Positions 1 to 9,088 of a DNA stretch of 64,000 nt are shown one piece after another. Location: positions 992,001-1,056,000 of the forward strand of contig NZ_JARADB010000001.1 of assembly GCF_028765165.1 (NCBI RefSeq), read 5' to 3'. The notes under the pieces are model-generated. The model was not told where the DNA came from and did not search any database. It was given only the letters and a program-made list of their open reading frames with translations. Source of the DNA: Paenibacillus sp. MAHUQ-63 (GTDB lineage: Bacteria; Bacillota; Bacilli; Paenibacillales; NBRC-103111). Position 1 is the first letter of the stretch. Each line of letters begins with the position of its first letter. Both the position numbers and the translations under genes were made by a program.

Positions 1-71
1 TGGAGATATTCGAACGACTTCCATGACTTCCACCTGCCTAAGCAATCTATTTTCTTATTCATTATAGCTGA
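1..71. other. window edge, no gene seen
   Basis: These bases lie downstream of the histidine kinase stop codon. I see no reading frame, strong hairpin or promoter here. The sequence is AT-rich and may belong to the next intergenic space beyond the window. Confidence 0.4.
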
Positions 72-1538
72 TTACACAGGTAGAGGAAAGTTAGCCGGAA
101 GCCAGATCATAAATGTAGTGCCTTCATCCTTGCGCGTCGTCACTTCCACGGATCCGCCGTGTTCGTCAATAATCCATTTGGCAATCGATAATCCCAAGCC
201 GGTCCCTGATGTAACCCCTCTGGATAAGTCCGCCCGATAGAATCTGTCGAAAATGTGCGGAACATCCTCTTTATCTATGCCGATCCCCGTATCCGCAATC
301 TGAATGCCGACGAAATTATTCGTCCTTGATGCTTGCAGCGACACCGTTCCTGACGGCGTATACTTGAATGCGTTCTCGATGAAAATAAACAGCAGCTGCT
401 GCAAATAGTCGCGATTGCCCTCCACGATGGCATGCTCCAGCGCATCCAGATCGCCTACCTGCCAATCGGCCGTATGATCCAGCAGCTGCGCCCTCCGCGC
501 TACCTCTTGAACGAGCGGAAGCATCTCGACCGGACTTTTCTCCATCACGACGCCGGCATCCGCTCTGGCCAGCGCCAGCAAATCGTTGACAAGCCTGCTC
601 ATGCGCTGCGCTTCACCGGCGATATCATGCATCGCTTCCAGCGACATCTGCATCTGCTCGGGTGTCGCCAGCTCCGTCCCGGCCGTCTTCTTCCACATCT
701 TCTCGAGCAGATCGACATTGCCGCGGATCGTCGTCAGCGGCGTTCTCAGCTCATGCGAAGCGTCGGAAACGAATCTCCGCTGGGCACGGTACGCTTCATC
801 CAGCTCCAAGTACGTAATCTGGATACGCGAGAGCATCCCGTTAATCGTCTCGGTTAGACGGCCGATTTCGTCCAGCGGCCCTTCATATTCGATCCGCTTC
901 TCCAGATCGTCTCCGCTGCCGATTTGGTTCGCGGCGTCGATAACGCGCTCGATCGGCTGAAGCGCCTTGCGCGATAAGAACCAGCCCAGCGACGCGGCAA
1001 CGATGATCGTCAGCAGCGCCCAGATCATGAGAATATATTTGAGCGTAACCGCCGTCTTCTCATAGCTGCCAATAGGTACGGCCGCTTGAAGAACGCCAAT
1101 CAGGTTATGCTGGTCATAGATGCCTTGATAGTAGATGAGGAAATCCTGCCCTAACACTTTCGTCTTTTGAAAGAAGCCGTCATCGTCTCCCATTAATTTA
1201 TCGAGATTCGATTTCTCAAGCGGAAGGATGACATCATAAAATTCCAAGTTAGCCGAGCGGTTATAACTCTTAAGTTTAACATTATATAATTGCAGGAACG
1301 TATTGGTTGAATAGAAGTCTCTGCTCTCCAGCTCCAATTCCACTACGAGCCCCTTCTGTGAAAGGGCAAGGCTTTTTTGAATACGCGAGAACGTATTCCC
1401 CGCCTCTCTTTGCACGTCCTGACGAATCTGATCATACAAGAAATAATTCAAGAAAAAATACAGCACGATACCGAACAGCAGCATCGTCAGCGCCAATACC
1501 CCCGAATACCAGAGTGTCAGCCGCAAGCGAAGCGACAT
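72..1538 (-). CDS. two-component sensor histidine kinase (HAMP, HisKA, HATPase)
   Basis: Membrane sensor kinase of 488 aa that should phosphorylate the OmpR-type regulator encoded just upstream. One membrane segment lies at about residues 10-35, an extracellular sensor region at about 36-165, and a second membrane segment at about 166-188. A HAMP linker follows, then the HisKA box SHELRTPL (phospho-acceptor His near residue 262) and a HATPase domain with N-box FIENAFKYT and G-boxes DTGIGI and GTGLGLSI. The start follows GAGAGGAGA, and the ATG begins one base after the regulator's stop codon, so the two are almost certainly translated together. The layout resembles ArlS/CssS-like kinases. The location next to an htrA-like gene suggests envelope or secretion stress as the signal, which is an inference from position only. 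Confidence 0.93.
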   Translation of the reverse strand: MSLRLRLTLWYSGVLALTMLLFGIVLYFFLNYFLYDQIRQDVQREAGNTFSRIQKSLALSQKGLVVELELESRDFYSTNTFLQLYNVKLKSYNRSANLEFYDVILPLEKSNLDKLMGDDDGFFQKTKVLGQDFLIYYQGIYDQHNLIGVLQAAVPIGSYEKTAVTLKYILMIWALLTIIVAASLGWFLSRKALQPIERVIDAANQIGSGDDLEKRIEYEGPLDEIGRLTETINGMLSRIQITYLELDEAYRAQRRFVSDASHELRTPLTTIRGNVDLLEKMWKKTAGTELATPEQMQMSLEAMHDIAGEAQRMSRLVNDLLALARADAGVVMEKSPVEMLPLVQEVARRAQLLDHTADWQVGDLDALEHAIVEGNRDYLQQLLFIFIENAFKYTPSGTVSLQASRTNNFVGIQIADTGIGIDKEDVPHIFDRFYRADLSRGVTSGTGLGLSIAKWIIDEHGGSVEVTTRKDEGTTFMIWLPANFPLPV

Positions 1539-1539
1539 A

Positions 1540-2229
1540 TCAATTTTCTCCTCTCAGTACGTAACCCGCTCCCCGGACGGTTTGAATCAACCGCTTATGG
1601 CCGTATTCTTCCGTCTTTTGACGGAGCAGCGCGATATAAACCTCGAGCACATTGGATTCTCCGCTGTAATCGTAGCCCCATATTTTCTCCATAATAATAT
1701 CGCGCGACAGGACACGTTTCGGATTCTGCATGAACAAATGCAGCAAATCGAATTCCTTGGTTGTCAACTCAATCAATTTATCGCCGCGGAACACCTCGCG
1801 GGTATCCAAGTCCAGCGTCGTATCCTCGAAGATCAACCGGTTCGTCGGCTGCTCGGTACGTTCGGTTCTGCGGCGCAGCAGCACACGCACTCTGGCGAGG
1901 AGCTCTTCCAGTGCGAACGGTTTAACCAAGTAATCGTCTGCCCCCAGGTCCAGGCCTTTGACACGGTCGCTGATTTCATCTTTGGCCGTCAGCATCAAGA
2001 TCGGCACCTCGCTTCCGCTTTCGCGAATGCGGCGAACGACCTCCCATCCGTCGATCTGCGGCATCATGACATCCAGGATGAGCAGGTTGGGCTCGGATTT
2101 CAGCATTTGCTTCAGTCCCTCTGCCCCGTTGCTGGCCGTTTCTACGGAATATCCTTCGAATGCCAAGCCGCGCCGCAGCATGGATGTAATTTTCTCATCG
2201 TCATCGATCACCATAATGTTTTCTCTCAT
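1540..2229 (-). CDS. OmpR/PhoB-family response regulator
   Basis: DNA-binding response regulator of 229 aa. The N-terminal receiver domain (about 1-120) has the acidic pair in IDDDEK, the phospho-acceptor Asp in LILDVMMP and the conserved Lys in DYLVKPF. The C-terminal winged helix (about 130-228) ends with the typical VRGAGYVLR. The start has an AAGGGGGC site six bases upstream. It is the first gene of the kinase operon and lies 150 bp downstream of the htrA-like gene, separated from it by a terminator hairpin, so it probably has its own promoter. A CssR-like role in controlling the protease is possible but unproven. Confidence 0.94.
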   Translation of the reverse strand: MRENIMVIDDDEKITSMLRRGLAFEGYSVETASNGAEGLKQMLKSEPNLLILDVMMPQIDGWEVVRRIRESGSEVPILMLTAKDEISDRVKGLDLGADDYLVKPFALEELLARVRVLLRRRTERTEQPTNRLIFEDTTLDLDTREVFRGDKLIELTTKEFDLLHLFMQNPKRVLSRDIIMEKIWGYDYSGESNVLEVYIALLRQKTEEYGHKRLIQTVRGAGYVLRGEN

Positions 2230-2284
2230 CGGTATGCCCCCTTCGTTCCTTTCCTTCCATTGTATTCAAATTGCGCGATCCAAG

Positions 2285-2340
2285 CAAAAAAAGAAGCGGA
2301 GCCTGCAAGCTTACGGCCGCGGGTCTCCACTTCCTTTTTT
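2285..2340 (-). terminator. terminator of the htrA-like gene
   Basis: On the minus strand GAAGtGGAG pairs with CTCCgCTTC around a long loop and is followed by a run of seven T. It sits between the protease stop codon and the response regulator start. Confidence 0.7.
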
Positions 2341-2380
2341 ATCCGTACTAACCTTTGTCTATATCTAAGATGTCGATTGT

Positions 2381-3970
2381 TTATTGAGCCGGAGTTTCAG
2401 CCAGTGTGTTTTTGTCGCCGACGGTTACAGGCACTTCCATGCGCTTCCCGTCGCGAATGAGACCCAAGGTTACTTTATCGCCGACTTTCGTTGCTTGAAC
2501 CTTGGTGATGAGCTCCTGCGAGTTTTTGATCTTCGTGCCGTTGATATCCACGATGACGTCATATTGGCGCAGACCCGCTTGGAACGCCGGACTCTTCCGT
2601 TGAACGCTGCCTACTAAAGCTCCATCCGTGTTGGACAGTTTCAATTCGCTGACCCAATCTTTGCCGATATCCTGCAAGCCTACACCGAGATATGGAACAG
2701 GCTCTTTCGGAATTTCAACGTTGTTTTTCAAGTTATCCAGCACAGAGGAGATCGTGCTAGTCGGAATGGCGAACCCGATGCCTTGCGCCTGCGAGCTAAC
2801 CGCCGTATTGATGCCGATCACTTCACCATTCAGGTTCAGCAGCGGTCCGCCGGAGTTACCCGGGTTAATGGAAGCATCCGTTTGCAGCAAATGTTTGTAC
2901 TCGCGAGTCCCTTTGGAATCCGGGATGGAGATCGGACGTTCCTTCGCGCTGAGCACTCCTACCGTTACCGTGTGGTCGAAGCCGTACGGGTTCCCGATGG
3001 CTACAACCCAGTCGCCGACGTTCACATCTTCCGCTTTACCTAGTGGAAGAATCGGGAAGTCTTTGTCGCCTTCAATTTTGAGCACGGCCAGATCGAGATC
3101 GTAGCTGTTGCCCAGCAGCTTCGCTTTGAACGGCTTGTCGTAGCCTTCAACTGTGATTTGAACTTCATCCGCACCGTCAACCACGTGCTCGTTCGTTAGA
3201 ATATATCCCGTCTTCTCGAAGATGAAGCCGGTTCCCATTCCTGCCGGCTGAAGCTCACCGTTGGAGGAATCCTGCTGGTTGCTCTTCGGAACCGTACCGC
3301 CATTGTCACCGAAGAACTGACGGAAGAACGGATCATCGAAGAGGGAATTGCCGCCGCGTGAAGTCTGCTTAGGCTTCACCAGCGCTTCGACCTTCACGAT
3401 CGCCGGTCCGGCATTCTGGGCGATAGCGGAAATGTTGCCGGGGCGAACGACGTCAAGTGCAACATTCTTCACATCGCCATTGTCGCTGGAGCTCTTCGCT
3501 GTCGCAGTCGCCGTAGAGCTGGACGCCAGCGGCTGATTGCCCGTGAACAGGTTCATCTTGTCAGCGCTGAACATCAGGCCGCCTACGACTAGCGCGCCTG
3601 CCAGGAAGGCCGCGAATACGCTTTTCACGGAGGTGCGTCTTCTGGATTGCGGGTCCCAGTGCCCTCCGCCTTGGGAGGAACCGTTATCCGGTCCGAAGCT
3701 GAACGGACGCAGGTTCTTCGGCGGCGTAACTTCTACACTGGATGTGCCTTCCGTTCCGGAGGCGGAAGTGACCAAGGCTTCCTGCTCGTGGTTGTCGTTG
3801 AAAGCCGATTTGTACGGCCCGTAAGAGTAATAGTAGGAAGGTCTCTCTTTGTTCGGATCGTGCTGATCTCCCTGACCTACTTCCCTGCGGTTCATTGCAT
3901 CATTGTCGTTCTCGCTATTGTTATTCTGCGACTTGAAGAAATCGCTGTAGTCTTTTTTGTTGTCGTCCAT
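2381..3970 (-). CDS. htrA: HtrA/DegP-like membrane-anchored serine protease with PDZ domain
   Basis: Surface quality-control protease of 529 aa. A long hydrophilic cytoplasmic N-terminus (about 1-115, rich in N, S and D) precedes one membrane anchor near 118-138. The trypsin-like domain shows the triad: His in LTNEHVVDG, Asp in YDLDLAVLK and Ser in INPGNSGGPLL. A C-terminal PDZ domain begins at VPYLGVGLQD. I chose the ATG at 3970, eight bases after GGAGG, over an in-frame GTG 18 bases upstream that overlaps the ribosome binding site itself. In Bacillus such proteases degrade misfolded secreted proteins and are induced by CssRS. Here an OmpR-type pair lies directly downstream on the same strand. 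Confidence 0.93.
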   Translation of the reverse strand: MDDNKKDYSDFFKSQNNNSENDNDAMNRREVGQGDQHDPNKERPSYYYSYGPYKSAFNDNHEQEALVTSASGTEGTSSVEVTPPKNLRPFSFGPDNGSSQGGGHWDPQSRRRTSVKSVFAAFLAGALVVGGLMFSADKMNLFTGNQPLASSSTATATAKSSSDNGDVKNVALDVVRPGNISAIAQNAGPAIVKVEALVKPKQTSRGGNSLFDDPFFRQFFGDNGGTVPKSNQQDSSNGELQPAGMGTGFIFEKTGYILTNEHVVDGADEVQITVEGYDKPFKAKLLGNSYDLDLAVLKIEGDKDFPILPLGKAEDVNVGDWVVAIGNPYGFDHTVTVGVLSAKERPISIPDSKGTREYKHLLQTDASINPGNSGGPLLNLNGEVIGINTAVSSQAQGIGFAIPTSTISSVLDNLKNNVEIPKEPVPYLGVGLQDIGKDWVSELKLSNTDGALVGSVQRKSPAFQAGLRQYDVIVDINGTKIKNSQELITKVQATKVGDKVTLGLIRDGKRMEVPVTVGDKNTLAETPAQ

Positions 3971-4120
3971 AGTCTTTCTTACCTCCACCGTCTAATAATT
4001 GTTATGATGTGCATTTCATTGTCAGTTGAATGATGTCTTGCTGTCTATGGTTCTATCATGCACTCACAACCTTAAACGAATATTAAAAATCAATAAAATG
4101 GAGGTAAAAAAAGGACTGTG

Positions 4121-4534
4121 CTAGTGGATCCAGGCTTGTTCGACCTTCTTGAGCAGTCCGGCCGCTTCCTTCACCCATTTGTCTTCCACCTGGGCATCCG
4201 GATCCAACGGGGCTTGAAACTGGTCGACCATGGCGCCGTATGTTTCCGCTTCCGCCTCATGATCCAGCCCTTCATTATAGACATGCTTCAGGACGAAAGG
4301 CGTACCGACCTCGACAATCGCATCCGTCGCCTCCGTATCGCCCTCGATTCGCCCGGTCACGACCTGGAAAGGAATTCGCAGCCATACCTTATGCGCTTCA
4401 TCCAAATACCGGTCGAAATATCCGTGATCGTAATCCCAGTTTCCACCCAATGTAAATTCGAACTCATGCAGGTGGTCTCTCACACTGTCGAAAGATTCTT
4501 TGACCTGCTCCAATGATGAAGATATTGTTTTCAT
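4121..4534 (-). CDS. YugN-like family protein
   Basis: Small soluble acidic protein of 137 aa with no signal peptide or membrane segment. The sequence (start MKTISSSLEQVKESF, central GGNWDYDHGYFD, C-terminal KKVEQAWIH) resembles the YugN-like family of Bacilli, which has no known function. The length is usual for that family. The start has AAGGAG eight bases upstream. It lies 88 bp downstream of liaR on the same strand and may be cotranscribed with it. Confidence 0.75.
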   Translation of the reverse strand: MKTISSSLEQVKESFDSVRDHLHEFEFTLGGNWDYDHGYFDRYLDEAHKVWLRIPFQVVTGRIEGDTEATDAIVEVGTPFVLKHVYNEGLDHEAEAETYGAMVDQFQAPLDPDAQVEDKWVKEAAGLLKKVEQAWIH

Positions 4535-4622
4535 GCCGACACTCCTTAAGCGCTTCTTTTAATTGTCTTACGCATAGAATGTGCCAAAATGTAGTTTTTA
4601 TGTGCCAATGCTGCCTGCGAAA

Positions 4623-5270
4623 TCAAACCCATCCTTTGCGGTGAGCGAAAATAGCAAGCTGTGTGCGGTCATCCAATTCGCACTTCATCAGAAGGTTGCT
4701 GACATGCGTTTTGACCGTCTTGATACTGATGAAGAGCTCCTCGGAGATCTCCTTGTTGCTCTTGCCTTCGGCGATGAGCAGCAGCACTTCCTTCTCTCTG
4801 GAAGTTAAGCCTTCTTCCTCCGGCATGACACTGCGTTGTCTGACGCCACGGGTCAGTGCGAGCGACACTTCCGAGTTCATGACCGGCATGCCGCGGTAAG
4901 CGCTCTGGATCGCATGAATCAGCTGGTCGGAGGAAACGGTCTTCAGCATGTAGCTGATCGCGCCGGATTCTACCGCTTCGAGCACCTTGCTTTCTTCAAG
5001 GAAACTCGTCAGCATAATGATGCGGACCTGCGGAAATTTACCGCTTATTAATTTCGTGGCGCCAATGCCATCGAGCACCGGCATCGTCAGATCCATCAGA
5101 ATGACGTCCGGAAGCTTCTGTGCTAATTCACCGTTCAACTTATCGAACGCCTCTTGACCGTTGCTTGCCTCCCCGACAACTTGCATATCCGGTTCCATCG
5201 AAATATACGTCCGAAGTCCTACCCGTACCATATCATGATCATCCACAATCATCACTTTAATGCTGCTCAT
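4623..5270 (-). CDS. liaR: LiaR-like NarL/LuxR response regulator
   Basis: Response regulator of about 215 aa. The receiver domain (1-120) has VDDHDMVR, the acceptor Asp in ILMDLTMPV and the Lys in YMLKTVSS. The LuxR-type helix-turn-helix starts at LTSREKEVLLLIAEGKSNKEI. The start MSSIKVMIVDD at 5270 follows GGGGAAGAAG and overlaps the kinase stop region by 14 bases, so translation is coupled. A longer in-frame extension would run back into the kinase gene and adds only low-complexity Arg-rich sequence, so I reject it. It forms LiaFSR with the two genes upstream. In Bacillus this system answers cell-wall antibiotics such as bacitracin; no liaIH target genes are present here. Confidence 0.9.
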   Translation of the reverse strand: MSSIKVMIVDDHDMVRVGLRTYISMEPDMQVVGEASNGQEAFDKLNGELAQKLPDVILMDLTMPVLDGIGATKLISGKFPQVRIIMLTSFLEESKVLEAVESGAISYMLKTVSSDQLIHAIQSAYRGMPVMNSEVSLALTRGVRQRSVMPEEEGLTSREKEVLLLIAEGKSNKEISEELFISIKTVKTHVSNLLMKCELDDRTQLAIFAHRKGWV

Positions 5271-6327
5271 TCTTCTTCCCCGCTTTCTCCCCATGGTCGG
5301 CGCCCGACGTTCCCGTGAAACGCGGAATGCGAACACGTACTCGTGTGCCGGCTCCTATTTTACTATCGATTTCAACATCTCCGCCGAGCTTCTGCGCCCG
5401 CTCTCTCATCGTCGACAACCCGTGCGAAGCGGAAGGAATGTCGCTGCGCTCGAAGCCTTGACCGTCATCCTGCAATTGCAGGACATACTGGTGTTCTCTT
5501 TCATAGATCGCTAGCCGTACGCCTTTGGCTGAAGCATGCTTCACAACATTGGCGAGACCTTCCTGAACAATGAGAAAAAACTGATGCTCGATCGCTTCGG
5601 AGATCGTATCGTGCAGCGAAACATCAAGCTGGCCCTGCAGCTCGTGCGTCCGGCAGTATTCCGGAAACCACTTCTCCAGGGCTTCTTGCAAGCTCATGTC
5701 GTTCAACTCGATCGGGCGAAGCTGCGAAATCAGTCCACGCATCTGCTTCTGGGCATGATGAGACATTTGAATCAATTGATTCATAACGGTTGGCGCTGCA
5801 TCCGGATTTCTCTCCAGAATCTTCGGCAGCGACGATGCCGACATATGAATGGCGAACAGCTCTTGGGAGACGGTATCATGCAAATCCCGCGCAAGCCGGC
5901 GCCTCTCCTCCATCACGGCGCTCTCCGTGAGCTCCTGATCGCGCATCGCTTCGGCCTCGCCCAATTTCTGCAGAAGTTGGACGCGCTCTTCGACCGATTC
6001 GGCCATTTGATTGAAAGCATCATACAAATACATGAACGGTTCAACGGGTTCGATATCCACCCTGCTGGAGAAATTCCCTTTGGATAATTCGAGCATGGCT
6101 ACGTGAAGTTCATCAACCTTGCGCTGCCATCTTTTGGTCGCCACATATCCGACGGTTAAGCAGACCGCCAAAATGGCAATGAGGAACCATATCCGGAACT
6201 CCCATGAGGCAAGCTCCTGCGTATAATATTCCAGCACGATGAAGATACTGGAAACCGTAATTAAACTCGATATCAGAAAGTAATTCAGCAGCTGCCACTT
6301 CATATTGAACATTCGCAATTTGTACAT
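5257..6327 (-). CDS. liaS: LiaS-like sensor histidine kinase (HisKA_3)
   Basis: Intramembrane-sensing kinase of 356 aa. Two membrane helices lie at about 13-33 and 44-63 with a very short external loop. A HAMP segment follows, then the HisKA_3 box RRLARDLHDTVSQELF carrying the acceptor His, and a HATPase domain (QEGLANVVKHA, QLQDDGQGF, GLSTMRERA). These features are typical of LiaS/VraS/YvqE kinases. The ribosome binding site AAGGATG overlaps the liaF stop codon. It sits between liaF and liaR in the order known from Bacillus. Confidence 0.92.
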   Translation of the reverse strand: MYKLRMFNMKWQLLNYFLISSLITVSSIFIVLEYYTQELASWEFRIWFLIAILAVCLTVGYVATKRWQRKVDELHVAMLELSKGNFSSRVDIEPVEPFMYLYDAFNQMAESVEERVQLLQKLGEAEAMRDQELTESAVMEERRRLARDLHDTVSQELFAIHMSASSLPKILERNPDAAPTVMNQLIQMSHHAQKQMRGLISQLRPIELNDMSLQEALEKWFPEYCRTHELQGQLDVSLHDTISEAIEHQFFLIVQEGLANVVKHASAKGVRLAIYEREHQYVLQLQDDGQGFERSDIPSASHGLSTMRERAQKLGGDVEIDSKIGAGTRVRVRIPRFTGTSGADHGEKAGKKNEQH

Positions 6328-6336
6328 GCTTCATCC

Positions 6337-7455
6337 TTACCCTATCTTTTTAATAGTAATGTCGCCAATAAACATGCTCGTGGTCACAACAATCTTCCGC
6401 TCCGCTTCTTCGTAATGCGACGTTTGCGTTCTCACGCTGCGCAGAAATCCGCTCTCGCGGCGGTCAAGCACTTTCATATCGCCGATGAAAGAACTCGCCA
6501 TGACGCGGACCTCGACATCCAGATCGTTCGGGATAAAAATTTTCACATCGCCGATAAAAGCCGTTACATGGATCGTCGTCTCTCCTAGCGGTATGGAAGC
6601 GCGGGTAAGATCAATGACGGAATCGCCGATGAAGTGGGAGATTTGAACGGGCTTCAGCTCCCACGCTTCCTGGCCGAGATGCACATCGCCGATGAAACCG
6701 TGACGGTGGAGCACATCGCCGTTATCGAAGTTCCGGACGAACTCGCCATACCGGTGTCCATGGCGGTGAAGATCATGTGTCTTCGGCTGATCTGCGGACT
6801 TGACCGGGGAGTTGGACTTGGTTCCGGACTCCGTTCCCAGCCACTCCTCGGCGTACTTATGGTGGAATTCACCATGGATGTCCTTCAGGACCTCTTTCTC
6901 TTCATCGCTTAGCGTATGCTTCGCTTCATTTCCCGAGAAATGATCGGTTGTCTCTTTCTCCGTGTGGTCTGAAGGCTTCTTCGGCTCATGCCAGTTGGAA
7001 GCGTCCCACGGGTTACGGTGCTGCTCATGCTGCCGTCTTCTTGCTTCCCGTCTCTCTCTTCTCGCCTGATCTCTGGCTTCCCGCATCGCCGTCCAATCCG
7101 GCGACTCCCGGCGTGCCGGACGGAAAATCACATTCAAGCCAACCAGTATCAGCGCGACAGGTGCCAATATTTTGAACATGTCCCCAATGGACCGGTCGGT
7201 CAAATTTAAATTTTTCAGCAAAAAGATCGTCCCGGCTCCACAAATAAGCAAGCTCCATATCGAGCCTCCCCAATGATACTTTCGCTGCCATATGAACCCC
7301 ACCAGCCCGTAAAAAATAAGTATGACAGGCCAATACGTGGAAAGGATATAAGCAAGATCAACATGAATGAACCCTAATTGGTTAAGTAAAAAAAGGATAC
7401 CTGCCGTGACGAGGACAAGCCCCCAAATCATGCGCTGAAACAGATGCGGATTCAT
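6337..7455 (-). CDS. liaF: LiaF-like membrane regulator of the LiaSR pair
   Basis: Membrane protein of 372 aa. Four hydrophobic segments within about 10-115 are followed by a charged linker rich in Arg, His and Glu (about 120-240). The C-terminal beta-rich LiaF domain (about 250-372) has repeated FIGD motifs (HGFIGDV, HFIGDSV, AFIGDVK, SFIGDMK, MFIGDIT). LiaF is known to hold LiaS inactive without envelope stress. I chose the ATG at 7455 with GGAGGAAG upstream; an upstream ATG overlaps that site. The linker is longer than in the Bacillus protein, and its His-rich section could bind metal, which is speculation. Confidence 0.9.
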   Translation of the reverse strand: MNPHLFQRMIWGLVLVTAGILFLLNQLGFIHVDLAYILSTYWPVILIFYGLVGFIWQRKYHWGGSIWSLLICGAGTIFLLKNLNLTDRSIGDMFKILAPVALILVGLNVIFRPARRESPDWTAMREARDQARRERREARRRQHEQHRNPWDASNWHEPKKPSDHTEKETTDHFSGNEAKHTLSDEEKEVLKDIHGEFHHKYAEEWLGTESGTKSNSPVKSADQPKTHDLHRHGHRYGEFVRNFDNGDVLHRHGFIGDVHLGQEAWELKPVQISHFIGDSVIDLTRASIPLGETTIHVTAFIGDVKIFIPNDLDVEVRVMASSFIGDMKVLDRRESGFLRSVRTQTSHYEEAERKIVVTTSMFIGDITIKKIG

Positions 7456-7630
7456 ACTTTCTTCCTCCATTTGTGTAGATCGTCGTTAAGCTACTTCTAG
7501 TCTATAAGATACGAACGGGAATGAAAAGAGACGAAGGATTGAAGCGCACCTCGGTCTGGAGACTGAGTTTTCAATAGAAATTAGACAATACCTAACACGG
7601 AAATGGTAAAAACGAACAATTGAGTCGTTA

Positions 7631-7647
7631 TGTCATATATTCTTACG
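7631..7647 (+). promoter_or_regulatory. GlnR/TnrA-type nitrogen control box upstream of amt
   Basis: TGTCA-N7-TTACG matches the TnrA/GlnR consensus TGTNA-N7-TNACA except for the last base. Its centre lies about 52 bp before the predicted transcription start, close to where TnrA activates the Bacillus ammonium transporter gene. Confidence 0.65.
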
Positions 7648-7654
7648 CATTCCG

Positions 7655-7684
7655 TTGACATGTTTATCATCAGACCCGTATAAT
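7655..7684 (+). promoter_or_regulatory. sigma-A promoter of the ammonium transporter gene
   Basis: A perfect -35 TTGACA (7655-7660) and a perfect -10 TATAAT (7679-7684) are separated by 18 bp. The ribosome binding site AAGGAGAA follows about 25 bp downstream. Confidence 0.85.
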
Positions 7685-7725
7685 TGTTCCATTAGAACGC
7701 TATCATTATAAGGAGAAATGATGCC

Positions 7726-9012
7726 ATGGATCAAATCCAACAGCTTTCCAGCGGTCTAGATACCATCTGGGTGGTTTTGACAGCTGCGATGATTCTATTG
7801 ATGGAAGGGGGCTTCGCCTTACTTGAGGCAGGCTTTGTCAGACAGAAGAATGCGGTAAGCATCATTATGAAAGTGTTTGTTGATATCGCTTTCGGAGCAC
7901 TCATTTTTTATTTTATCGGTTTCGCCCTTATGTACGGCAAGGATGCGGGCGGATTCATCGGGACATCGGGTTTCTTCATGGGAGGAGATTTGTCGCATAT
8001 CGTGCTCAACATCTCACATGAGACTTACTGGTTGTTCCAATGCGCCTTCGTCATCGCGGTGATCTCCATCGTTTCGGGAGCCGTTGCAGAGCGAATCAAT
8101 TTCCGTGCTTACATTCTATACACCATTGCTATGACAGGCTTGATCTACCCGATCGCGGGCCATTGGGTATGGGCGGTTGGCGGTTGGCTCGGAAAGCTTG
8201 GGATGGTCGATTTCGCCGGTTCGGCCGTCATTCACGCCCTTGGCGGCTTCTCCGCACTTGCGGCGGCCATTATTATCGGTCCGCGTATCGGCAAATTTTC
8301 GAAGAACGGCTCGGCCAATATCGTTCCGCCGTCCAATCTTCCGCTTGCTTCCGTAGGCGCCTTCATCCTTTGGTTCGGCTGGTTCGGCTTCAATTCAGGA
8401 AGCACGCTCAGCGCCACCAATACGTCGATCGGCCACATCGCCGTCACGACGATGCTGGCCGCAGCAGCGGGAAGCGCAACGTGCATCCTGTTCACGATGC
8501 TGCGCTACCGCAAGGCGGACCCGCCGATGGTGATCAACGGCGCGTTGGCCGGGCTGGTCGGCATCACTGCCGGCTGCGCCTTTGTCAGTGACGCCGCCGC
8601 CATTCTGATCGGCGCCGTCTGCGGCATCGCCATGGTCTATGCAACGGAAATGCTGGAAGCCAAACAAATCGACGATCCTGTCGGAGCTTTTCCCGTCCAT
8701 GGCATTAGCGGAAGCATCGGCACGCTGGCAGTCGGGTTGTTCGCCCAACCCGATTCGATCCGCGAGGGAACGGCCGGTTTATTTTATGGCGGCGGCTTCG
8801 GGCTGCTCGGTGTTCAGGCGTTGGGTCTTGTGACGGTTTGTATTTGGGGCTTCGCTCTCACTTGGGGCGCTATGAAGCTGATCGGGCTTATTACGCCGCT
8901 GCGTGTGAGCCGTGACGAGGAGCTCGTCGGCTTGGATGTGGGGAGCCACGGGGTTCCGGCGTACAGCCAGGAGGACGGATTTCTCGATTTGGAGCAATTG
9001 AAGCGAGGGTAA
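7726..9012 (+). CDS. amt: ammonium transporter (Amt family)
   Basis: Polytopic channel of 428 aa with about 11 hydrophobic segments, moving ammonium or ammonia across the membrane. It has the family signature around DFAGSAVIHALGGFSA, the segment FGWFGFNSGS, and the second pore-lining His region in FPVHGISG. The length is normal. The start ATG follows AAGGAGAA by nine bases; two other ATGs within the preceding eight bases are too close to that site. No PII (glnK/nrgB) gene is adjacent, unlike the nrgAB operon of Bacillus. A strong promoter and a GlnR/TnrA-like box lie upstream, so expression on nitrogen limitation is expected. Confidence 0.95.
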   Translation: MDQIQQLSSGLDTIWVVLTAAMILLMEGGFALLEAGFVRQKNAVSIIMKVFVDIAFGALIFYFIGFALMYGKDAGGFIGTSGFFMGGDLSHIVLNISHETYWLFQCAFVIAVISIVSGAVAERINFRAYILYTIAMTGLIYPIAGHWVWAVGGWLGKLGMVDFAGSAVIHALGGFSALAAAIIIGPRIGKFSKNGSANIVPPSNLPLASVGAFILWFGWFGFNSGSTLSATNTSIGHIAVTTMLAAAAGSATCILFTMLRYRKADPPMVINGALAGLVGITAGCAFVSDAAAILIGAVCGIAMVYATEMLEAKQIDDPVGAFPVHGISGSIGTLAVGLFAQPDSIREGTAGLFYGGGFGLLGVQALGLVTVCIWGFALTWGAMKLIGLITPLRVSRDEELVGLDVGSHGVPAYSQEDGFLDLEQLKRG

Positions 9013-9019
9013 TTGGTTG

Positions 9020-9056
9020 AAGGTGCGGTTCCTTTTGTGAACTGCACCTTTTTTTG
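9020..9056 (+). terminator. terminator of amt
   Basis: AGGTGCgGTTC and GAACtGCACCT form a stem followed by a run of seven T, just after the amt stop codon. Confidence 0.85.
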
Positions 9057-9088
9057 TGTGCGCGGGGGTGCAAAAGCGATTGTATTTG

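Noticed and set aside
1582-2460. Plus-strand open frame of 292 codons antisense to the response regulator
   Set aside because: It is a shadow of the OmpR-type gene and crosses the htrA terminator; no start site and no protein-like features.
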